The translations under genes and the position numbers were made by a program. Positions 61,074 through 64,000 of a stretch of 64,000 nt of DNA are shown piece after piece; the stretch's first letter is position 1, and each line of letters starts with the position of its first letter. Under the pieces are notes generated by a model. It was not told the origin of the DNA. It searched no databases and saw only the letters and a list, made by a program, of their open reading frames with translations. The DNA comes from Gossypium raimondii (lineage: Eukaryota > Streptophyta > Magnoliopsida > Malvales > Malvaceae), in assembly GCF_025698545.1 (NCBI RefSeq), contig NC_068569.1:10478001-10542000 (forward strand). The letters run 5' to 3'.

Positions 61074-64000
61074 TGTGATCAAGAGAGAAGCTCAATGCCT
61101 CCACTGAACTAAGAGGAAAGAAAACAATGGAAGCTGAGAGAATTTATGGGAATTGAATTCAAGGTTTTGTTGCAGAGTAGGCCAAGAAAAAGGGTTGGTA
61201 TATATAACCAGTCAGAAGAAGCCCTTTCCTGAAAAATATAAACTTACGTCCCTTACTATAATTTACAACATTTTTTGACCCAAAAATGAAATTTGCAAAT
61301 TTTATTTCTTAGGGAAATTAATAAGTATCGTCATTAATATTTTAGGGGAATACTGTAACTGGCAGAGTCCTATCCCATACAAGTTGGCATATGAGAGGCA
61401 GAAGATGAGATAGAGAAATAAAGAGGGAATCAGTTGGGCTGTGTTATTTCTATTTAATAAATTATGGGAGGGATTAAATTAGTTTGGTGAAGCGGTTAAA
61501 TAATAGCACTTCATTTAATAAATTCATTATGAAGATAATTTTACACATTTTGTAATTTTTTAAACTATTATTATTCAACCTCTGAGTCACTTTATTAGTA
61601 TCCCTCAACATTATCTTTGTAATTTTTAAATCACTAGAATTTAAAATGTTAAATGTTTAATCCACAAATTTTAAATTATTATAATAATATCAATTTGGAT
61701 AAATGTAAAATATTATTTTAATTTAAATTATAACATATTTTAATAGTAATACAATTTTTTAACTATTTTATCATATATAAATAGTAACACGAACATCAAA
61801 TAGAACTGATTCAAGTTCAAACATGAACATGATTTTTCTAGGGAATCACGAGGTGACCCGTTAAAACATTTAATGATGAACACAATCACACTAATTTATT
61901 TGGCAAACTAATAAAAATGTTTTTTTTTAAGATTAACCTACATTTTTATTTTAAATTTTTATAATATCTTTAAAAATAACTTTTTGAAAAGTATTATTTA
62001 AAATAAATATTAGTATTTGGTAGATTGCTAATAAAATATTTTAATTTTACAAGTAAGATTTAAATATTTCTTTTTAAATATTATCATTTTTAATTTTTTA
62101 TTATACATATATGTCAACTTTAGAACTCTATTTTTATAATACAAAAGCTTGAAAAAATTATATTCAAATATATTTATAAAAAAATGTAATAAACAAATGA
62201 CTCCGGTGAAAATGAGGCTCTGGAAATCATTATGTTCTTGGTTTAAGTTTTAATATTTTGGGGATATGTTTTGAGTTTCAATTATTTTTTTATAAATTTT
62301 ATATAAAATATATAAAAAATAAAATATTTTATTATAATATTTGTTATATTTTAAGTAAAATGATTTTAATTATTTTCCAAATAAATTAATGTTTTTGTTG
62401 AGTCTACTTTAATTTAGTAAATATATAAAATAGGGGCTAGAAAAATTTTTGGGGACTGGAATTATAATTTTAAAAGAGTAAATTAAATTTGTTATTATCT
62501 TAGGGTAAAGCGTAATTTTACCATTACTAATTTAAATTTTATAAATTATAAATAGGCCTAAATGAAAATTTTTTGTTTTAGGTCCTTGCCATCTCTCCGA
62601 TTTCTTTATTGATATAAAGTAATGTTTAAAATATATTTAAATAATGAAAAATTCACTTTTTAAAAATTTTATTTACTCATATTGTATATTAGTGTGAAAA
62701 AATTATTGATAAATGAATTTCAGGCATACAAGGAAACATAATAATTATTTAAATATTATAAAAATGAAAATAGTTGACAGATCATGCTAAAATATCGATT
62801 TTTATATATAAAAAACTCTAGGACAAATGTTTATATCATCTTTCAGTGTTATGTTTTAAACAAAAGTTTTGACGCGGTGCATAACTCTATTTAATTTCTG
62901 ATTTTTTTTTTTATGTTTTAAGATTTAAGCGTTTAATTTTGTTTATTTTGATTTATATTTTAATTTTTATGGAATAGATGGAAATATCGGAAAACTATTT
63001 TTAACAACTTTTTGTGATTTGGGTCCATTTAAAGATTTCTAACTTATCACACTTCAATGTTTTGAGTATAACTCCACCTACAAAACTTCACTTCAAGCCC
63101 ATAATATACTTTTAAAAGAGGTTTGAAAGATTTCAACACACAAAAGCCTAAAATCATAATAATTAAGACCTTGAAGTTTATGATAGAAAATTGTCAAAAC
63201 CGGGGAAAAATCTGCTTTCATTGATTAAAGGTGATATTGTCTTTTCTACCATTATGTGAATTTTAGCGTATAAATATATATTATTACATCAAAATTAAAC
63301 CTACAATATTATTTTATTTTTATTGTTTTCTCTAAACATGAGTTCTAGATTTTGTTTGTAGTGAAAAGAATTTCAAAATTTTAATTATTCAAGTTTATGA
63401 AATATATATCATGTTTTAATTACAAATATTCATACTTATTTAAAAAGGTATTATATTTGATAGCTTAAAATATTAGCTTTGTCAATCCAAATCTTTAAAT
63501 TTATAATTATTTTATTATTATAATAGTTATAATGAATCACGTGATTAGATATAAGCTAAATATGTAAATATATGTTATGGTCTAAATGATCCCATTTGTA
63601 TGCCTTTATATTGTCAAAATTTTAATGGTAATGATGTTAGAAAAATGAATCTTAGGCCCTTTTATTATAGAATTATTTGTTAATAAGGAAAAATAATTTT
63701 AACTAGCATCCATTTTAAGTGAAATCATTTCAAGGAAATAGTGATTGCTAAGAATTTATTTATTAAATCATATTAAATTTATCTTTACATCAATCACAAA
63801 TTTATAAATCAAAATTGAAATTTCTCTTTCTGCTAAATTCTCCTCATATTAATTAAAAAATCTATTAATAATTTTTCTTTTGACAAATTTTAGTTTTGAA
63901 CTTTAATTAAAATTTAAATTATTTTTATTTTTATGTTAAAGAAATAAAATTATCATAATTTTCTAAAAACCAGACGATGCATATTGCTAAATATATAGAA
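61074..64000. other. Upstream region of MIOX and AT-rich intergenic DNA
   Basis: The first 130 bp hold the MIOX leader and proximal promoter; on the minus strand a TATATATACC-like motif near 61197-61206 may be its TATA element. Beyond that the DNA is extremely AT-rich with no recognisable gene or bounded repeat. Confidence 0.45.

Overview
The window is nuclear DNA of a dicot plant. It is AT-rich, with intron-split genes (GT..AG, small AT-rich introns), plant-only gene families and dense remains of plant transposable elements. The style of the repeats (TGTAACAC-type LTRs, long foldback elements) fits Malvaceae, probably cotton (Gossypium). That assignment is an inference; no search was run.

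Nine genes or gene remnants are supported. In order: an Aux/IAA auxin repressor of the IAA26/IAA18 group (+, 1524-3819); an OVATE family protein like OFP17 (+, 12624-13202); a complete nine-exon membrane-anchored hexokinase (-, 14371-18153); an IQ67-domain calmodulin-binding protein (+, 28286-30099); an AOP-like 2-oxoglutarate-dependent dioxygenase (-, 33740-35011); a RadA/Sms-like recombination gene that has lost its middle exons (-, 39412-41519); a CHUP1/AR791-like coiled-coil protein (+, 50414-52792); a GDSL esterase/lipase (-, 54360-55788); and a complete eleven-exon myo-inositol oxygenase (-, 58533-61073). Every intact gene could be spliced by hand into a continuous frame. The genes do not form one pathway. 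Auxin signalling, sugar sensing, inositol catabolism, organ shape and surface lipid functions are simply neighbours.

Mobile DNA fills much of the rest. A copia-type LTR retrotransposon (18522-23352) has both LTRs and a perfect 5-bp target duplication. It sits about 370 bp upstream of the hexokinase start codon; its coding part is broken, and LTR divergence of about 3-4 percent suggests an age of 1-3 million years. Two lone LTRs, each with a perfect 5-bp target duplication, lie at 10472-11244 and 42579-45309. The first interrupts a hAT-like element. The second, together with a foldback MITE, lies inside the remains of a LINE. Further hAT-like or foldback elements lie at 5578-5931, 7634-8077, 31300-31990, 46608-47361, 49170-49807 and 53460-53514. 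The last is only 55 bp long and consists almost wholly of its two inverted ends.

Other points of interest are a cluster of G-box motifs with no gene beside it (4547-5015), an orphan promoter-like motif pair (telo-box plus TATA) near 31113-31137, and a GC-rich orphan coding-like segment at 7370-7450. No convincing tRNA, rRNA, CRISPR array or new defence-type system was seen. The large AT-rich gaps appear to hold only decayed repeats and simple sequence.
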